64,000 nucleotides of DNA, taken from assembly GCA_030426355.1 (NCBI GenBank), contig JAUHYQ010000002.1, positions 434,001-498,000 on the forward strand. Direction: 5' to 3'. The position numbers and the translations under genes are program-made. Positions 1 through 9,793 of the stretch are shown here, one piece after another. A model generated the notes under the pieces. It had not been told where the DNA came from. It worked only from the letters and a program-made list of their open reading frames with translations, and searched no databases. Position 1 is the stretch's first letter, and each line of letters starts with the position of its first letter. Source of the DNA: Gammaproteobacteria bacterium (GTDB lineage: Bacteria; Pseudomonadota; Gammaproteobacteria; Steroidobacterales; GCA-2729495).

Positions 1-1883
1 GGCTTGTGCCCGGCCACTTCCGCGCCCAGCGTATGCGACGGGAAGAATTCCATCGAAATTGCGTAGCTGCCTGACAAATTCAGGAAGTCATAAATTCGGA
101 TCACATTTTTATGCGTGATCTTGCGGGAGAAACGCAGCTCATGCACAAAGCGCTGTAGCATTTCCTCGTCGCCGGCGACATTCGGGTTGAGGAACTTCAG
201 GATCAGCCGTTCGTCTACGACGGTATCTTCAACGAGCAGCACCGTGCCAAACGCACCCTTGCCGATCTTCTCCACATACTTGTAGCGGTTTTCGATGACG
301 TCGCCCGGAACCAGCGTGCTGATGTCAAGTTGCTGAGCCGCCGGAGCCGGTGCCATGCTGGCCGCGATTTTCTTCATCTCAGAATCATCGATCAGCATCG
401 TGTGAGCTGGCTCTGCCATGGCCTGCGCTTTTTTGTCGCCGATAATCTGCGAGTCGGAGTAGCGGGCTGCGATTTTCTCAATGGCGTCACGTGCTGCATT
501 GGCCACCGCCGAGTTGCTAACGGTCTGCAGGGGCTCGATGGTGGCTTTTACCGTCTCGGCGTTGGCATTATTTGTCAGCGAGGCCAGAGCCTGCAAAGTG
601 GCCACTATGATGTCGGGCTCCGGTCGTTGCAGCATGCTCATTATTTCGCTGATCATGCTCGCATCGCCGAGCTTTGCGAGTGCGCGTAATACGCTGGGCA
701 CCGCTTTAGGGTTCCCGCCAAGCATTTCCTTGAGGCGGGGCAGGGCTTCCTTGCTACCGATTTCAGCCAGTGCATCGACCGCGCGTTCGCTGACCCACCA
801 GTCGTTGTCGCGTGTGGCTGTTATTAGCTGTTTGACCGCGCGTTCGTCCTTGGTCTGATTCAGGATTTCAATAGCCGAGCGACGGATGTTTTCGTCTTTG
901 TCGCTGATCAGTTCCATGACGGCGTTCAGTACTTTCTCGCCGCCGATGGTCGCAAGCGCATCGCAGGCTCGTGACCGGACCCACCAGTCGCCATCGCCGA
1001 TAGCGGTAAGCAGATACTTAATGCTTGAAGGCTCCGCCAGTTCATTCAGTACTTCAACGGCAGCACGCCGTGTGAACTCAGATTCGTCCTGCAGTACTTC
1101 AACCAAATACCTGAACGTGTCGGGGTGGCGCAGACGAACGACCAGGTCAACGGCCTTGCCCTGCACGTCCAGATCGGGGTCCATGAGCAAGCGGCAGATG
1201 CGGGCAATGTCATGACCGCTCTTGAACTGCGACAGTGCATCCAGCGCTGCGCCGCGCACCTGACGGTTCGGATCCTCCAGCAATGCCTGGATGGTGGTCA
1301 GCACTTCGGGTGTCTGAAAGCCTGAGAGTATGTCGAGTATGTGTACGCGTGCAGCGTTGTCTTTGCCCCCGGTGCGCGAAATCAGGTCCGGGATGAGGTC
1401 TTGCGTGGCGCGCTCACCAATCATTTTAAATACCGCCGCTTTTTCACGCGGCTGGAGTTGATAAGCGATTTGCAGCAGTTTGCGCACGTTGAGTTGATCG
1501 AGATGCGCACGCATGATGTCGAGTACCGAGTGCGTGGAAATGTTCTCCATTTGCAGCAGCTCAGGCAGCAAATTTATGTTGTAGTCTTTTGATGACGACA
1601 GCGCCCATGCGACACCGGCAACACAACGCTCGTTGGGGTGACAAAGGCCTTGTGCCACTGTCTTGAAATTTTGCTCGCTGACCTGCGCGGTCAGGGCATC
1701 AACGATGCCTACGGTCTGGTAACGATCAGCGCTGGCCAGGGCATCGATAAGAATGGGTATGGCCGCCTTGCCGCTGTTCTTGAGGCTGTTCAGTGCTTTT
1801 TGTGCTGTTGGTGTATTGGCATCCGGTTCCGCAAGCAGTTGCGAAACGCACCGTTCAGCTTTCATTGCCGTCAAGAATTTCAT
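1..1883 (-). CDS. HEAT-repeat serine/threonine protein kinase (partial, C-terminus beyond window)
   Basis: Reading the minus strand from an ATG at 1883 gives an open frame that runs off the left edge (about 627 codons visible). Roughly the first 480 residues are tandem HEAT-type helical repeats, with recurring phrases such as DGDWWVRSRACDALATIG and DNDWWVSERAVDALAEIG. From about residue 525 a eukaryotic-type kinase domain begins: glycine-rich loop IGKGAFGTVLLVED, the probable ATP lysine in LILKFL, and further kinase text (HKNVIRIYDF, SYAISMEFF). The catalytic HRD and DFG motifs lie outside the window. The likely role is a soluble signalling kinase whose HEAT scaffold binds partner proteins; the substrate is unknown. 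The start is uncertain because the frame stays open upstream. It is transcribed divergently from mrp. Confident on architecture, not on function. Confidence 0.85.
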   Translation of the reverse strand, partial: MKFLTAMKAERCVSQLLAEPDANTPTAQKALNSLKNSGKAAIPILIDALASADRYQTVGIVDALTAQVSEQNFKTVAQGLCHPNERCVAGVAWALSSSKDYNINLLPELLQMENISTHSVLDIMRAHLDQLNVRKLLQIAYQLQPREKAAVFKMIGERATQDLIPDLISRTGGKDNAARVHILDILSGFQTPEVLTTIQALLEDPNRQVRGAALDALSQFKSGHDIARICRLLMDPDLDVQGKAVDLVVRLRHPDTFRYLVEVLQDESEFTRRAAVEVLNELAEPSSIKYLLTAIGDGDWWVRSRACDALATIGGEKVLNAVMELISDKDENIRRSAIEILNQTKDERAVKQLITATRDNDWWVSERAVDALAEIGSKEALPRLKEMLGGNPKAVPSVLRALAKLGDASMISEIMSMLQRPEPDIIVATLQALASLTNNANAETVKATIEPLQTVSNSAVANAARDAIEKIAARYSDSQIIGDKKAQAMAEPAHTMLIDDSEMKKIAASMAPAPAAQQLDISTLVPGDVIENRYKYVEKIGKGAFGTVLLVEDTVVDERLILKFLNPNVAGDEEMLQRFVHELRFSRKITHKNVIRIYDFLNLSGSYAISMEFFPSHTLGAEVAGHK

Positions 1884-2086
1884 CTTGTATTCAGATTGTC
1901 CTGATTTCCATCGTGTGATGCCGCGCGTCCACCTGCGCTTGCACACCAAGCCCTGTTTTAAAGGGTATGCAATTACACGCTCACATAACGTGCGCCCGTT
2001 CCAGAATCCGGGCACGGAGCCGCGGATTGCTTGATGTACAATGTCGCGCTTTGGGGCCTCCGGATACTGTTAAATACGTCACGAAA

Positions 2087-3196
2087 ATGGCTGGGACTTT
2101 ACAAAATCAACTTGAAATCGCGCTGAATGAGGCGCAGTTCCCATGGGCTCAGCAGGGCCTCGCTCAGAGCTTTGCTGAGGCCGGCGCCGCGGGCGAGCCA
2201 GGCTCGGATGGCCCACCGCAGGTGCGCCTGAAGCTGGGTTACCCTGTGGCGGCTTCGCAACAGCGTCTGCAGCAGAATCTGCAGCAGGCGTGGCAAAACG
2301 CGGGTGGCAGCGGTGCTGTGAAGCTGGTGGTCGAGTCTGTTGTGCGGCGGCATGCGGTGCAGGGCACCCTATCGCCGCTTGATGGCATTAAGAACATCAT
2401 TGCTGTTTCATCTGCCAAGGGTGGGGTCGGTAAGTCAACTGTGGCCGTCAATATTGCGCTGGCACTGCAGCACGAGGGTGCCCGCGTGGGTATCCTGGAT
2501 GCCGATATTTACGGTCCCAGCCAGCCGATCATGTTGGGCGTTGCCGGCCAGCAACCGGTTAGCAAGGACGGCAAGACTTTCGAGCCTATCGAAGCGCTGG
2601 GTCTGCAAATGATGTCCATCGGCTGCATAGTGGATACCGATCAGCCGATGGTGTGGCGCGGGCCGATGGTGACCCAGGCGCTGAACCAGTTGCTGTTCCA
2701 GACCAATTGGCGTGATCTCGATTACCTGATCGTGGATATGCCGCCGGGCACGGGCGATATACAGTTGACCCTGGCTCAAAAAGTGCCGGTTAGCGGTGCC
2801 GTGATCGTTACAACGCCGCAGGATATTGCTTTGGCGGATGCGGTGCGCGGTATGCAAATGTTCGCCAAGGTGAAAATCCCGGTATTGGGTCTGGTTGAAA
2901 ACATGAGCAGCTTTGTGTGTCCGGGTTGCGGCGAAGTGACCGCATTGTTCGGGCATGGCGGTGGTGTTGCCACCGCGGAACAGCACGGAATGGCTTTGCT
3001 GGGGCAGCTGCCGCTGGATATTCGTATTCGCGAGGAAGCGGATCGTGGCCGACCCACCGTTGCTGCAGACCCGGAATCACCACAGGGGTTGGCCTTCAGG
3101 AATATTGCGCTGACCACGGTGGCACTGCTTGCCCAGCGGCCGCGCGACTATAAGGCCGCGTTCGGTGGTATCAAAGTAGAAAAAAGTGAAAGGTAA
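2087..3196 (+). CDS. mrp: Mrp/ApbC-family iron-sulfur carrier P-loop ATPase
   Basis: 369-aa protein of the Mrp/NBP35 family, which binds and hands over Fe-S clusters to apoproteins in the cytoplasm. The deviant Walker A motif SSAKGGVGKST lies at about residue 110, DADIYGPSQP follows (Mrp signature), DMPPGTGD is the switch II/Walker B region, and the C-terminal CPGC (CxxC) would bind the cluster at the dimer interface. The N-terminal 95 residues look like a weak MIP18/DUF59-type domain. The frame is open further upstream (to 1967), but the ATG at 2087 gives the normal family length and N-terminus. The dcd gene follows after 6 nt, so the two are probably co-transcribed. Confidence 0.95.
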   Translation: MAGTLQNQLEIALNEAQFPWAQQGLAQSFAEAGAAGEPGSDGPPQVRLKLGYPVAASQQRLQQNLQQAWQNAGGSGAVKLVVESVVRRHAVQGTLSPLDGIKNIIAVSSAKGGVGKSTVAVNIALALQHEGARVGILDADIYGPSQPIMLGVAGQQPVSKDGKTFEPIEALGLQMMSIGCIVDTDQPMVWRGPMVTQALNQLLFQTNWRDLDYLIVDMPPGTGDIQLTLAQKVPVSGAVIVTTPQDIALADAVRGMQMFAKVKIPVLGLVENMSSFVCPGCGEVTALFGHGGGVATAEQHGMALLGQLPLDIRIREEADRGRPTVAADPESPQGLAFRNIALTTVALLAQRPRDYKAAFGGIKVEKSER

Positions 3197-3202
3197 GCAC
3201 GT

Positions 3203-3769
3203 ATGACGATTAAATCGGATCGCTGGATTCGACGCATGGCGAAAGATCACGGCATGATCGAACCGTTTGAACCGGGGCAGGTTCGCGACCATGGTGGTGA
3301 GCGTATTGTTTCGTTTGGCACTTCAAGCTATGGCTATGATGTGCGCTGCGCCGCAGACTTTAAAGTGTTTACCAACATTAATTCGGCGGTGGTAGACCCC
3401 AAGGCTTTCGACGAAAACAGTTTTGTTGATATCAGCAGGGACGTTTGCATTATCCCGCCGAATTCTTTTGCCCTTGCGCGCACGGTGGAATATTTTCGGA
3501 TACCGCGCAACGTGCTGACAATCTGTCTGGGCAAGTCTACCTACGCGCGGTGCGGCATTATTGTGAATGTCACGCCACTTGAGCCGGAGTGGGAGGGCCA
3601 CGTTACCCTGGAGTTTTCAAATACCACGCCGTTGCCGGCCCGCATATATGCCAATGAAGGCGTGGCGCAAATGCTGTTTTTTGAGTCGGACGAAGTGTGT
3701 GAAACATCGTACGCCGACCGCGCCGGGAAATATCAGGGACAGACGGGCGTCACGCTGCCCAAAGCCTGA
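3203..3769 (+). CDS. dcd: dCTP deaminase
   Basis: 188 aa, the normal length for Dcd, which deaminates dCTP to dUTP and so feeds dTMP synthesis through dUTPase. Family signatures are visible: the N-terminal [26 protein letters not shown], the catalytic-region stretch [31 protein letters not shown] (the Glu in the [10 protein letters not shown] region is the general base in the family), and [11 protein letters not shown] at the C-terminus. It lies 6 nt behind mrp on the same strand, an arrangement common in gammaproteobacteria. The next gene converges from the other strand 21 nt away. Confidence 0.97.
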   Translation: MTIKSDRWIRRMAKDHGMIEPFEPGQVRDHGGERIVSFGTSSYGYDVRCAADFKVFTNINSAVVDPKAFDENSFVDISRDVCIIPPNSFALARTVEYFRIPRNVLTICLGKSTYARCGIIVNVTPLEPEWEGHVTLEFSNTTPLPARIYANEGVAQMLFFESDEVCETSYADRAGKYQGQTGVTLPKA

Positions 3770-3790
3770 GAGCTGCCAGGCTAAACCGGA

Positions 3791-4591
3791 TTAACTGTCC
3801 GACGGGTTGATGACGACGCTTTTGGCGACCGACGTGACGGCGGTTTTGCCGTCTTTCAGCTGTTCAATGCGCACGGGCAGGTAACCCGCATTGCGGGCAT
3901 ACCAGATCAGCGTGCTGCGGCTGGAGCCGTCACGATGACGCAGATAGCGAACCGTATCAAATGTTCCGGCCGGCGTTTCAATCGTCTCGTCACCTTGCGG
4001 TGTGAACGTGTATTCACGGATCGCATTCTTTTCGGCGATCGATAATGTGCGGGGCACGCGCCCATTGCTCAGGTCCATGATGACCACGATGTCGGCGCTG
4101 AGGCGGTCGTATATGTCCGGGCCCAGTTCCAGCGTCGCGGCATTGCCTTCGTGGATACTGGCGGCGGTATTGGCGTTCCAGTCGAAAGCTATTTCACCGG
4201 TGTCTTCGCCGGACTTTTTGCCCGAGTCCAGTTCATAGCGCAGCGGGACAATCCGGTTATCCGCATAGCCAAACTCAGCCTGCTCAAAAAGTTCATTGCC
4301 CATCAGCAGTTTGGTCAGGCCGCGCGCCTTGGTGACCGCCGAAACGCGGTAACTATTGGCTTCGGTTTGCTGGAGAGACAGAGTCACATCGCCGCCAAAG
4401 GCCATGAAGCGGACTTTGTAGTCGATGACGAAGCCAGGAATAGCGGCGCTTGCGGCCGCGGTTGCCGAGCGCTCGATCGGAACCGCCGGGGATACCGCCG
4501 CGCTGCCGTCGATGTCTCCCGGTGATCCCGCGCTGGCTGGTAACCCCATCGCACACGTGATGGCGAGCAGTAAGGCAAGACGCGACTTCAA
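3791..4591 (-). CDS. DUF3108-family periplasmic protein
   Basis: 266-aa protein with an N-terminal signal peptide ([21 protein letters not shown]) and the layout of DUF3108 proteins: YKVRFMAFGGDVTLSLQ near the start, RYELDSGKKSGEDTGEIAFDW in the middle, and ETPAGTFDTVRYLRHRDGSSRSTLIWYARNAGYLPVRIEQLKDG near the end. Family members are secreted beta-rich proteins of unknown function, often next to purN. I choose the TTG at 4591: it overlaps the purN stop, and a GAGG Shine-Dalgarno lies 9 nt upstream. A longer frame reaching 4690 would start deep inside purN and would spoil the signal peptide. Translation is probably coupled to purN. Confidence 0.8.
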   Translation of the reverse strand: MKSRLALLLAITCAMGLPASAGSPGDIDGSAAVSPAVPIERSATAAASAAIPGFVIDYKVRFMAFGGDVTLSLQQTEANSYRVSAVTKARGLTKLLMGNELFEQAEFGYADNRIVPLRYELDSGKKSGEDTGEIAFDWNANTAASIHEGNAATLELGPDIYDRLSADIVVIMDLSNGRVPRTLSIAEKNAIREYTFTPQGDETIETPAGTFDTVRYLRHRDGSSRSTLIWYARNAGYLPVRIEQLKDGKTAVTSVAKSVVINPSDS

Positions 4592-5253
4592 TTTACCGTG
4601 ACCTCGTCGATAACAATCGGCCCTGCCAGCGGCTTTGTGTCCAGCCAAATCTGGTTGCTTCGCAATTCTAGTCGGCCATCCGCAATCCATCCGATGCCTT
4701 TGGGATAAATAATGTGCTCACCGGCTTGGACACGTTCTCGCAGGCTGTGTTCCGTTTCATCTGCATGAATCTTCACGCGGTACTGGAGGAACGGGGGTCC
4801 GGCATCCAGTTCGGGGATAACAAAGTGCACCGTGGTGCCGTGGAACGCTTCGTTAGCATCCAGCGCGCGGCGATAGGTGTGCAAGCCCGGGTATGCGGGC
4901 AGCAGCGAGGGATGGACATTGATCATGCGGCCGGCAAATTGGTTGACTGTCGTGGTGGCTATGATGCGCATATATCCCGCCAGCACGATAAGCTGCGGAT
5001 TTAGCTCGGTGAGACGCTTATTCAGCGCTGCATCGTAGGCTGCCCGATCCGGCCAGGCAGCGTAATCGATACAGTCCGTTGCGATACCAGCAGCTGCCGC
5101 GCGCTGCAGGCCATAGGCGCTCGGGTTATCGCTAAGCACCGATACAAGGTCGATCGCAAGATCGCCCTTGGCGACGGCGTCAATGATGGCCTGCAAATTG
5201 GTGCCGCTGCCGGAAATCAGCACGGCTACCCGAAGTTTGTCCTGCCTGTTCAC
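4588..5253 (-). CDS. purN: Phosphoribosylglycinamide formyltransferase
   Basis: 221-aa folate-dependent GAR transformylase, the third step of purine synthesis (GAR + 10-formyl-THF to FGAR). Visible signatures: N-terminal [19 protein letters not shown] (phosphate binding), [11 protein letters not shown], the catalytic Asn-His-Asp region with [35 protein letters not shown] and DAGPPFLQ. Its start overlaps the end of purM by 4 nt (ATGA), giving the common purM–purN operon. The downstream DUF3108 gene overlaps its stop. Confidence 0.97.
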   Translation of the reverse strand: MNRQDKLRVAVLISGSGTNLQAIIDAVAKGDLAIDLVSVLSDNPSAYGLQRAAAAGIATDCIDYAAWPDRAAYDAALNKRLTELNPQLIVLAGYMRIIATTTVNQFAGRMINVHPSLLPAYPGLHTYRRALDANEAFHGTTVHFVIPELDAGPPFLQYRVKIHADETEHSLRERVQAGEHIIYPKGIGWIADGRLELRSNQIWLDTKPLAGPIVIDEVTVN

Positions 5254-6284
5254 GCTCTGGTGTGAACCCGACCACTGCCTGCCGTGATTTCGCCGATCTC
5301 CGTGGCTGTCTCGCCAGCGTTTTGCAGCAGTTCTATAGCCTTTGCCGCGGCATCTGCCGGAACGACCACCATCATGCCGATGCCGCAGTTAAAGGTGCGC
5401 AGCATTTCCGGTTCGGCCACGTTGCCTTGTTGTTGCAGCCACCCGAATATCGCCGGCCGTTCCCAGGCCCCCGTGTTCACATGGGCATCAATGCCGGCAT
5501 GCAGCACCCTCACGAGATTTTCCGGGATGCCACCGCCGGTGATGTGTGCTATGGCATTTACAGAATAATTATCAATAAGTTGAAGTAATGACTTAACGTA
5601 TATTCGCGTTGGTGTGAGCAGTAATTGACCCAGTGTGCTGTCGTCCAGTGGCATGCCGAGGTCGGCATTGCTGTCGGCAACGATTTTGCGAATCAGCGAA
5701 TAGCCGTTGGAATGCGGTCCGGAGGAAGCGAGGCCAATAATCTTGTCGCCTGGCTGGATGCCACTGCCGTCAATAATCCGCGATTTTTCCACCACGCCGA
5801 CCGCAAAACCTGCCAGATCGTAGTCATCAGCCGCATACATGCCGGGCATTTCGGCAGTTTCACCGCCAATTAACGCAGCGCCGGCTTGCCGGCAACCGGC
5901 AGCGATGCCGCCGATGACTTCGGTTGCCGCGGCTTCATCCAGTTTGCCGCAGCCAAAGTAGTCCAGAAAAAACAGCGGTTCGGCACCCAGCACCACGATA
6001 TCGTTGACGCACATGGCGACCAGATCGATACCGACGGTGTCGTGCCTGCCCATATCAATAGCCAGGCGCAGCTTGGTACCGACGCCGTCCGTGCCGGAGA
6101 CCAGCACCGGTTCCCGGTACTTGCCCTGCGGCAGTTCAAATAAACCGCCGAAACCACCAATACTGCCCAGCACGCCGTCACGCGCAGTGGCTTTAACCAG
6201 TGGTTTAATGCGCTCAACCAGGCGGTTCCCGGCGTCGATATCGACCCCGGCATCTTTGTAGGTAGCTGCTTTATTTTCGGTCAT
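5250..6284 (-). CDS. purM: Phosphoribosylformylglycinamidine cyclo-ligase (AIR synthetase)
   Basis: 344-aa PurM, which closes the imidazole ring (FGAM + ATP to AIR) in purine synthesis. Family motifs: [20 protein letters not shown] at the N-terminus, [64 protein letters not shown] and [15 protein letters not shown]. Length is normal. It is the first gene of the leftward purM–purN–DUF3108 operon and is divergent from the DUF2066 gene; the 100-nt gap between them holds a consensus-like TATAAT at 6354–6359, better placed for the rightward gene. Confidence 0.97.
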   Translation of the reverse strand: MTENKAATYKDAGVDIDAGNRLVERIKPLVKATARDGVLGSIGGFGGLFELPQGKYREPVLVSGTDGVGTKLRLAIDMGRHDTVGIDLVAMCVNDIVVLGAEPLFFLDYFGCGKLDEAAATEVIGGIAAGCRQAGAALIGGETAEMPGMYAADDYDLAGFAVGVVEKSRIIDGSGIQPGDKIIGLASSGPHSNGYSLIRKIVADSNADLGMPLDDSTLGQLLLTPTRIYVKSLLQLIDNYSVNAIAHITGGGIPENLVRVLHAGIDAHVNTGAWERPAIFGWLQQQGNVAEPEMLRTFNCGIGMMVVVPADAAAKAIELLQNAGETATEIGEITAGSGRVHTRA

Positions 6285-6389
6285 GGTCGATTCAGCCGGT
6301 TACGGTTTCGGGAGGGCAATGATGGAGAAGGCGCATGCTTGCTGACTGCGCCGTATAATAAATGACCCGGTGAGCGCATACGAGTGTCA

Positions 6390-7547
6390 ATGAACGTTTT
6401 ATCAGCTCTATTATCAGCCCTAGTATCAAACCTGTTATCAACCTTGGTATCAGGTTGTACTTCCAGTCATTTGTTGCGATTGGGACGCGCATGGTTACCC
6501 GGCAGTGCGCTGCTGCTTGGTCTGTTGGTTTTTGCAACGCCGGCCATGGCTGTACGCATGCCGAGTGTTTATTCCGCCGAAGTGGATTTGCCATCCGGTA
6601 ATCAGACTATGGAGCGGGCTTTTGAGGCAGCTCTATCGCAGGTTCTGGTCAAGGTTACCGGCTTGCCGAATCTGGGTACACCGGCTGCGCGCCGCAGCCT
6701 GGTGCCTGACGCGGCAAGTCTGGTGCAACAATACAGCCGCCTCGCAGACAATCGCCTGCGTGTGGAGTTTGACGGTGCTGCGTTAGGCCGCGTCCTTGAT
6801 AGCGCTCAACAGCCTGTATGGGGCGCGGAGCGGCCGCTGGTCGCGGTGTGGTACGCGGTGGACGCGGGCAACGGCAGCCGCCAGATACTGTCCGGCGATG
6901 CCGAGTCCGGTCGGCGTGGTGCAGCCACGGAGTCGGATAGCCTGCGCGAGCAGTTGCTAACTGCTGCCGACGCCCGCGGCTTGCCCATAGTCTTACCGCT
7001 GGTGGATGCCGAAGATCTGGCCACCGTTTCGTTTTCGGATATCTGGGGGGATTTTCGCGAACCGGTGCTGGTTGCTTCGCAGCGCTACGGCGCGGAAGCT
7101 GCACTGATCGGGCGTGCTCGCAGTGGGTCTCCCGATGATCGGCGGGTTCGCTGGACGTTCTCAAGCGGCACCGAGCAGGTGGCTTGGGAAGGCAGTGTCG
7201 CCGATGGTCCGGCGCGTGCCGCGGAGTATCTGGCGCAGCGGTTAGCGACCTATGCCAATGCATCGGGAGCGCTGCGGGTAGTGGTCGCCGACGTGCGCAG
7301 TCTGGATGCCTTCGGTGCGCTGAATGCGTATTTCCGTTCGCTCAGTATTCTGCAGAGTGCCGAGGTGGCAGGCGTGAATGATGATCGGGTTGAGTTCGAG
7401 TTGGTGGTTCGCGGCGATACGGTGCGCCTCAGTCGAACGCTGGAGAGCGACGGTCTGCTGGCCCGCATCGTCAATCAGGATCCGGCCAGCGGCGTGGTTG
7501 GCAGCGGGCGCAGGCCGGATCTGACATTTAGGTGGGTCGGTCAGTAA
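6390..7547 (+). CDS. DUF2066-domain protein
   Basis: Protein of about 385 aa of the DUF2066 family, which commonly lies upstream of pgsA-like and hda genes in gammaproteobacteria. It probably acts in the envelope: a hydrophobic segment GSALLLGLLVFATPAMA ends in a typical signal peptidase I site. The mature domain starts VRMPSVYSAEVDLPSG and contains ALSQVLVKVTGL. Function is unknown. The start is unclear: ATG at 6390 and GTG at 6384 are possible, but both place a 12-bp tandem repeat (6399–6458) inside the coding region ahead of the signal peptide. A TTG just after the repeat, beginning LLRLGRAW, would give a cleaner signal peptide. Confidence 0.75.
   Translation: MNVLSALLSALVSNLLSTLVSGCTSSHLLRLGRAWLPGSALLLGLLVFATPAMAVRMPSVYSAEVDLPSGNQTMERAFEAALSQVLVKVTGLPNLGTPAARRSLVPDAASLVQQYSRLADNRLRVEFDGAALGRVLDSAQQPVWGAERPLVAVWYAVDAGNGSRQILSGDAESGRRGAATESDSLREQLLTAADARGLPIVLPLVDAEDLATVSFSDIWGDFREPVLVASQRYGAEAALIGRARSGSPDDRRVRWTFSSGTEQVAWEGSVADGPARAAEYLAQRLATYANASGALRVVVADVRSLDAFGALNAYFRSLSILQSAEVAGVNDDRVEFELVVRGDTVRLSRTLESDGLLARIVNQDPASGVVGSGRRPDLTFRWVGQ
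6399..6458 (+). repeat. Five 12-bp imperfect tandem repeats
   Basis: Five consecutive 12-bp units (starting 6399, 6411, 6423, 6435, 6447) share the core (T/G)TATCA followed by a variable pyrimidine-rich half. In the frame of the DUF2066 gene they read LSAL-LSAL-VSNL-LSTL-VSGC. They lie between the best upstream start codons and the signal peptide, so they may be coding, leader or regulatory sequence. Confidence 0.8.
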
Positions 7548-7560
7548 TCGGGGTGTGGTA

Positions 7561-8121
7561 ATGCGGCTGCGTATGTCCTATATCCCCAACGCAATCTGCG
7601 TACTGCGTATTTTGCTGGTGGTGCCCATCGTCATGCTGTTGCTCGAAAGCCGGTATTTGCATGCGCTGGTGTTGATTGTGCTGGCAGGGTTATCAGACGG
7701 TCTGGACGGTTTTCTCGCGCGGCGCTTTCACTGGACGAGTCGGATCGGCGGATTGCTTGACCCGTTGGCCGATAAATTGTTGTTCGTATCGGTATTCGCT
7801 TCGCTTAGCTGGACCGGTTTGGTGCCAGTCTGGTTGTTCGCCGTGGTAATCGGGCGCGATGTGATTATTGTCGCCGGCGCCACCGCCTATGAATTTCTGA
7901 TTGGTCCGGTGGAGCCAAACCCTTCGAGAGTGGGCAAGCTGAATACGGTGATGGCGCTGCTGTATCTGTTTTTTGTAATGACCGCGCAGATATACGGCTG
8001 GCCTCCGGAAGTGAGTATATTGACCACCGGCGCCGCGGTATTCGTGGTCAGTCTGGTCAGCGGCCTTGACTACGTGCTGACGTGGAGCCGCATGGCGATG
8101 CGGCGGCGCGCGGCTGACTGA
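7561..8121 (+). CDS. CDP-alcohol phosphatidyltransferase (PgsA-like)
   Basis: 186-aa integral membrane enzyme of the CDP-alcohol phosphatidyltransferase family, which swaps CMP of CDP-diacylglycerol for an alcohol such as glycerol-3-phosphate. The diagnostic metal-binding motif is clear: SDGLDGFLARRFHWTSRIGGLLDPLADKLL (DGxxAR...G...D...D pattern). Several hydrophobic helices surround it. Length and neighbours (DUF2066 before, hda after) match the PgsA-like paralogue of gammaproteobacteria, so phosphatidylglycerophosphate synthesis is likely but not proved. The ATG at 7561 has GGGG eight nt upstream; an in-frame GTG at 7555 is the alternative. Confidence 0.9.
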   Translation: MRLRMSYIPNAICVLRILLVVPIVMLLLESRYLHALVLIVLAGLSDGLDGFLARRFHWTSRIGGLLDPLADKLLFVSVFASLSWTGLVPVWLFAVVIGRDVIIVAGATAYEFLIGPVEPNPSRVGKLNTVMALLYLFFVMTAQIYGWPPEVSILTTGAAVFVVSLVSGLDYVLTWSRMAMRRRAAD

Positions 8122-8149
8122 TTATTTGACGCGCAGATAAAGGCCAACG

Positions 8150-8839
8150 GTGGAACAGTTACCCCTTGATATCAGGCTGGCAGACTTCGCGCGCTTTGAG
8201 AGCTATCACAGCGGACCGAACCAGGCCGCCGTAGCGGCCCTGCGGCACGTCGCTGCGGAAACAGGACAGCAGGTGCATTGGGTCTGGGGTCACGCCGGGT
8301 CAGGCCGGTCGCATTTGTTGCAGGCAATCGTGCATGCTGCGCACGGTCGCTGCGCGTATTTACCCCTCCAGGCGCCGAGTGCGCGAACGCCTGCGATGCT
8401 GGAAGGCATGGGCGAACTGGATTTGTTGTGCGTCGACGACATAGATGCCGTTGCCGGCGACAGTGCATGGGAGCGCGCGTTGTTCACGGTTTTTGAAGAG
8501 CTCAAGGCGCGTCACGGGCGGCTGGTCGTCAGCGCATCGAGCGCGCCCGCCAACGCGCAGTTCAGGTTGCGTGATCTCGCATCACGCCTTGCATCGGGCC
8601 CCACCTGGCGACTCAATTCTCTGGACGACGAGGAATTGCTGTCAGCGTTGCAATTGCGTGCCAAATGGCGCGGGCTGGAGCTGTCGCATGAGGCAGCGAC
8701 GTTTTTATTGCGCCGGGCGACGCGCGAGGTTGCAGCACTGTTTGAACTGCTCGACGTTGCCGATCAGGCGGCGCTCGCTGCGCAGCGCAAGTTGACCGTG
8801 CCGTTTCTCAAGTCTGTACTTGAATCGCAGGCCGATTAG
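8150..8839 (+). CDS. hda: DnaA regulatory inactivator Hda
   Basis: 229-aa AAA+ protein homologous to DnaA domain III. Hda works with the sliding clamp to trigger hydrolysis of DnaA-ATP and prevent re-initiation. The N-terminus MEQLPLDIRLADFARFESY contains the clamp-binding QLPLDI element; WGHAGSGRSHLLQA is the Walker A, LDLLCVDDIDAV the Walker B and FRLRDLASRLASGPTW the region carrying the arginine-finger loop. The start is a GTG at 8150, required because the QLPLDI clamp motif begins two codons later. It follows the pgsA-like gene by 28 nt. Confidence 0.95.
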   Translation: MEQLPLDIRLADFARFESYHSGPNQAAVAALRHVAAETGQQVHWVWGHAGSGRSHLLQAIVHAAHGRCAYLPLQAPSARTPAMLEGMGELDLLCVDDIDAVAGDSAWERALFTVFEELKARHGRLVVSASSAPANAQFRLRDLASRLASGPTWRLNSLDDEELLSALQLRAKWRGLELSHEAATFLLRRATREVAALFELLDVADQAALAAQRKLTVPFLKSVLESQAD

Positions 8840-9162
8840 CCCGCTGCGATTCGCCGTCCGGCATCCAGCGCGGCAAAAAATACCGTGACGGCAATTACGG
8901 CAACAATCAGTCCCTGCAAAGGGTTGTCCAGGTTGGCGATCACATCCATGACGCCGACAACCGAGCACGGAATCATGCACAGCGCAGTAATCCCCGACCA
9001 GTTGCGGATTTGCTTATGCACTGCGATTAGCAACAGCATGGGTATCGTAACGCCACCCAGAACCGAACCTGTCAGGCCCCATGAGGGCGCGGCAGAGTTC
9101 AGCCACCACGGCAGCGCAATTAAAAGGGCCGCAAGTCCGGCATATACCACGCGCATGCTCAT
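8836..9162 (-). CDS. DUF2069 membrane protein
   Basis: 108-aa protein of four hydrophobic helices, matching the small DUF2069 inner-membrane family that typically follows wrbA and lies tail-to-tail with hda. Function unknown. The frame is open back to 9249 inside wrbA, but the ATG at 9162 (MSMRVVYAGLAALLIALPWW) starts right before the first helix and lies 7 nt after the wrbA stop. Its last four bases overlap the hda end on the opposite strand. Confidence 0.8.
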   Translation of the reverse strand: MSMRVVYAGLAALLIALPWWLNSAAPSWGLTGSVLGGVTIPMLLLIAVHKQIRNWSGITALCMIPCSVVGVMDVIANLDNPLQGLIVAVIAVTVFFAALDAGRRIAAG

Positions 9163-9169
9163 CGGCAAT

Positions 9170-9793
<624 letters not shown>

